Positions 5,967 through 7,987 of a stretch of 7,987 bases of DNA are shown here, piece by piece. The stretch is from Clostridia bacterium (lineage in GTDB: Bacteria; Bacillota; Clostridia; Christensenellales; CAG-917), in contig JAFWBH010000089.1 of assembly GCA_017507205.1 (NCBI GenBank), positions 1 through 7,987 on the forward strand, in the 5' to 3' direction. The position numbers were made by a program, and so were the translations under genes. Each line of letters starts with the position of its first letter. The first letter of the stretch is position 1. The notes under the pieces were generated by a model. It searched no databases and was not told the origin of the DNA. It saw only the letters and a program-made list of their open reading frames with translations.

Positions 5967-7079
5967 TTAAATAACCTTGCCCTTGACCACAACCATAGGA
6001 TAGCTTTCGTGACCACTGAGATGTCTGTCTGTCTTGATGATGACGTCCTTGTCAGTGATTGTGTAATCAATGGTTGCTCCGTCCATAATTATGCTGTCTT
6101 CCATGACGATTGAGTTTCGGACAACTGCGCCCTTGCCAACTCTGACGCTTCTGAAGAGGATGCTGTTTTCAACTGTGCCCTCAATGACACAGCCGTCTGC
6201 GATGATGCTGTTTGACACCACTGCATCATTGCCATATCTTGCAGGAACACTATCCTTGACCTTTGTGAGAATTGTTGAATTGCTGTAAAACAAGCTTTCT
6301 CTCACCTTGGGGTCAAGAAGGTCCATGCTGTGCTTGAAATATGAGTCAATTCTGTCAATGACTGCCACATAATCCTTCACCTCGTAGCTCATAATATAAA
6401 GCTCATCAAGGTTTTTCATAAGGATATCTCTTTCAAAGTCCTGACAGCCATATGCGTATGCCTTGTCAACAAGTGAAATGAGAAGATCCTTTTTGACAAA
6501 ATAGATGTTCAGGTCACAGAGTGCATTCTTGTCACCGTCAACAGCAAGACGCATATCCTTGATGCGCTTGTTTTTGTCTTGGGTGACAACAATCTTCTTG
6601 CTTGAAGGGGCTTCAACCTTGTAGGTGAGGACGGTGATGTCTGCTCCCTTTTCAATGTGGAAATCCTCAACCTTATCAAAGTCTATGTTGAATGCGATGT
6701 TTGTGTTGGCGATGACAACATATTCCTCACTTGCTTCAAGCATAAAGCCACGGACTGTGTAAAGAGCTTCAACCTCGCTGTTGAAAACGTCACGGGTGGT
6801 GTTGAAAACATAAGGGGGATACACCGAAATGCCACCATTCTTTCTGTTCAAATCCCAATCTCTACCTTGACGGATGTGGTCCATCAATGAGTTATAGTTA
6901 TTTTTGGCGATAATGCCGATATTGGTGATGTTTGCGCTGACAAGGTTTGAGAGTGCAAAGTCTATAAGACGGTATCTTCCACCAAAGGGCATTGATGCCG
7001 TTGTTCTGTGGATGGCAAGGTCACTGAGATGACTATCTTGATCTGTTGCATACAAAATTGCCATTGTATTGTGTTTCAT
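5967..7079 (-). CDS. glgD: GlgD, non-catalytic regulatory homologue of ADP-glucose pyrophosphorylase
   Basis: GlgD is the Firmicutes partner subunit that assembles with GlgC into a heteromeric ADP-glucose pyrophosphorylase and raises its activity. The 370 residues have the nucleotidyltransferase fold (about 1-250, with ASMPFGGRYRLIDFALSN at 28-45 and SLMDHIRQGRDWDLNRKNGG at 64-83) followed by left-handed beta-helix hexapeptide repeats (about 280-345). The sequence shows why it should not catalyse: the N-terminal G-x-G-x-R-L-x-P-L nucleotide loop is absent (YATDQDSHLSDL instead), the catalytic GDH of GlgC is ANT (124-126), and the FEEKP glucose-1-phosphate motif is missing. It starts 9 nt after glgC, and its SD (AGGAGGGG) includes bases of the glgC TAG, so the two subunits are probably translated in a coupled way, as suits a heteromer. 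A second Met at residue 6 is a less likely start because the SD is placed for the first. Confidence 0.96.
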   Translation of the reverse strand: MKHNTMAILYATDQDSHLSDLAIHRTTASMPFGGRYRLIDFALSNLVSANITNIGIIAKNNYNSLMDHIRQGRDWDLNRKNGGISVYPPYVFNTTRDVFNSEVEALYTVRGFMLEASEEYVVIANTNIAFNIDFDKVEDFHIEKGADITVLTYKVEAPSSKKIVVTQDKNKRIKDMRLAVDGDKNALCDLNIYFVKKDLLISLVDKAYAYGCQDFERDILMKNLDELYIMSYEVKDYVAVIDRIDSYFKHSMDLLDPKVRESLFYSNSTILTKVKDSVPARYGNDAVVSNSIIADGCVIEGTVENSILFRSVRVGKGAVVRNSIVMEDSIIMDGATIDYTITDKDVIIKTDRHLSGHESYPMVVVKGKVI

Positions 7080-7082
7080 ATT

Positions 7083-7091
7083 CCCCTCCTA
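7083..7091 (-). promoter_or_regulatory. glgD Shine-Dalgarno overlapping the glgC stop codon
   Basis: The minus strand reads TAGGAGGGG, in which the first three bases are the glgC stop codon and AGGAGG is a full-strength SD ending 5 nt before the glgD ATG (7079-7077). A ribosome terminating glgC is thus placed on the glgD initiation site. This favours coupled, balanced synthesis of the two subunits. Confidence 0.9.
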
Positions 7092-7987
7092 ACCAATCAT
7101 TTCATTTGCGCCAATGGTTGCACCCTCTGGAAGCTCATATTTGGGTGCGATTACGCTGATTTTCCACTCGCCAGGCTTGCAGGCTTCAAGTGTTTCACCA
7201 ACCATTGCATTTTTGCCGATTTTTGCATCCCAGCCAATGATTGAATATCTTACATCTGCTCCGTCCTCAATAACTGCACCGGGCATAATAATTGAGCCTT
7301 CAACATATGCGTCCTTGCCAATGTAGACAGAGTGTGAAATGACGCTATCCTTCACTGTGCCGTGGACAACTGTGCCTTCACTTATCATTGAGTGTTGCAC
7401 CTTGCCGGTGGCTGAAACATAGTGAGGTGGCTCTGCCATATTTCTTGCATAAATCTTCCACTTGTCATCGTCAAGATTGAGGTCGCTTTCTGTGTTGTTG
7501 AGGATGTCCATATTTGCTTCCCAAAGTGAAGAGATTGTGCCCACATCCTTCCAATATCCATTAAACTTATAGGCAAACATTCTTTGACCATCATTAAGCA
7601 TATTGGGGATGATATTTTTGCCAAAGTCGTTTTCACTGTTTGGATCCTTTTCGTCAGCCACAAGATACTTGCGAAGCACTGACCATGTAAAGATATAGAT
7701 GCCCATTGATGCTTTGTTGCTCTTTGGCTTTTTGGGCTTTTCCTCAAATTCTACAATTTGATTGGTGTTGCCCTTGAGGTTGAGTATGCCAAAACGGCTT
7801 GCCTCTTCCATTGGCACCTCAAGGACTGCGATTGTGCAGTCAGCCTTGTTTGCCTTGTGCTCCTTGAGCATATGGGCATAATCCATCTTGTAAATGTGGT
7901 CACCTGACAAAAGAACCACATAATCGGGGTCATAGTTGTCGATAAAGTCTATATTTTGATAAATGGCGTTGGCTGTGCCCTTATACC
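7089..7987 (-). CDS. glgC: Glucose-1-phosphate adenylyltransferase (ADP-glucose pyrophosphorylase), N-terminus cut by the window edge
   Basis: GlgC makes ADP-glucose and pyrophosphate from ATP and glucose-1-phosphate, the first committed step of bacterial glycogen synthesis. The visible 298 codons begin YKGTANAIYQNIDFID in the frame that is still open at the right edge. The roughly 80-100 residues with the ATP loop and start codon are outside. Counting from the first visible residue: GDHIYKMDY (28-36) with the metal-binding Asp29 (E. coli Asp142), VEFEEKP with Lys83 that binds glucose-1-phosphate (E. coli Lys195), MGIYIF (94-99), DFGKNIIP (120-127), YWKDVGTI (144-151), then a C-terminal left-handed beta-helix of hexapeptide repeats (about 190-298). 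Allosteric control by glycolytic intermediates is usual in the family but not readable here. A GTG at 7919 is not the start, because conserved family sequence continues upstream of it. Confidence 0.97.
   Translation of the reverse strand, partial: YKGTANAIYQNIDFIDNYDPDYVVLLSGDHIYKMDYAHMLKEHKANKADCTIAVLEVPMEEASRFGILNLKGNTNQIVEFEEKPKKPKSNKASMGIYIFTWSVLRKYLVADEKDPNSENDFGKNIIPNMLNDGQRMFAYKFNGYWKDVGTISSLWEANMDILNNTESDLNLDDDKWKIYARNMAEPPHYVSATGKVQHSMISEGTVVHGTVKDSVISHSVYIGKDAYVEGSIIMPGAVIEDGADVRYSIIGWDAKIGKNAMVGETLEACKPGEWKISVIAPKYELPEGATIGANEMIG

Noticed and set aside
7385..7747. 120-codon minus-strand frame inside glgC
   Set aside because: It is out of frame with glgC, whose conserved motifs run through the whole stretch; low-complexity composition suggests a frame shadow.
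7917..7919. GTG as the start of glgC
   Set aside because: The frame stays open to the window edge and encodes conserved GlgC sequence (YKGTANAIYQN, then a tract to DPDY) just upstream, so the gene starts outside the window.

Overview
The window is a stretch of a glycogen metabolism operon read entirely on the minus strand, so transcription runs from the right edge to the left. In transcription order it holds the C-terminal three quarters of glgC (ADP-glucose pyrophosphorylase), glgD (its catalytically degenerate partner), glgA (glycogen synthase), glgP (glycogen phosphorylase) and a cytoplasmic GH13 alpha-glucan hydrolase of the neopullulanase/debranching kind. A strong Rho-independent terminator closes the unit at the left end. 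No RNA genes, mobile elements or CRISPR arrays are visible, and genes fill almost all of the window.

The glgC-glgD pair, AGGAGG-type ribosome binding sites, moderate to low GC and short intergenic gaps point to a Firmicute, most likely a Clostridia-class anaerobe. GlgD is essentially a Firmicutes protein. The species cannot be named from the sequence. The operon promoter, the glgC start and any glgB (branching enzyme) lie outside the window or elsewhere in the genome.

Functionally, GlgC with GlgD makes ADP-glucose from glucose-1-phosphate and ATP, and GlgA adds its glucose to alpha-1,4 chains. GlgP removes glucose-1-phosphate from chain ends and stalls near alpha-1,6 branches. The last gene is well placed to hydrolyse the limit dextrins or short maltodextrins left behind. 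Synthesis and breakdown therefore share one transcript, so the choice between them must be made after transcription or by allostery.

The least ordinary part is non-coding. glgC and glgD are 9 nt apart, with the glgC stop inside the glgD Shine-Dalgarno. The next three gaps are 52, 51 and 53 nt, and each carries an inverted repeat. The gap before the GH13 gene is the most structured. A 10-bp perfect inverted repeat holds an ATG in its loop. That ATG has a well-spaced SD and opens a 7-codon ORF whose stop abuts, in frame, the first ATG of the GH13 gene, which itself has no SD. The same 7-nt stem arms recur in the operon terminator. I see no evidence of a wholly new system; these spacers are the best candidates for undescribed biology here.
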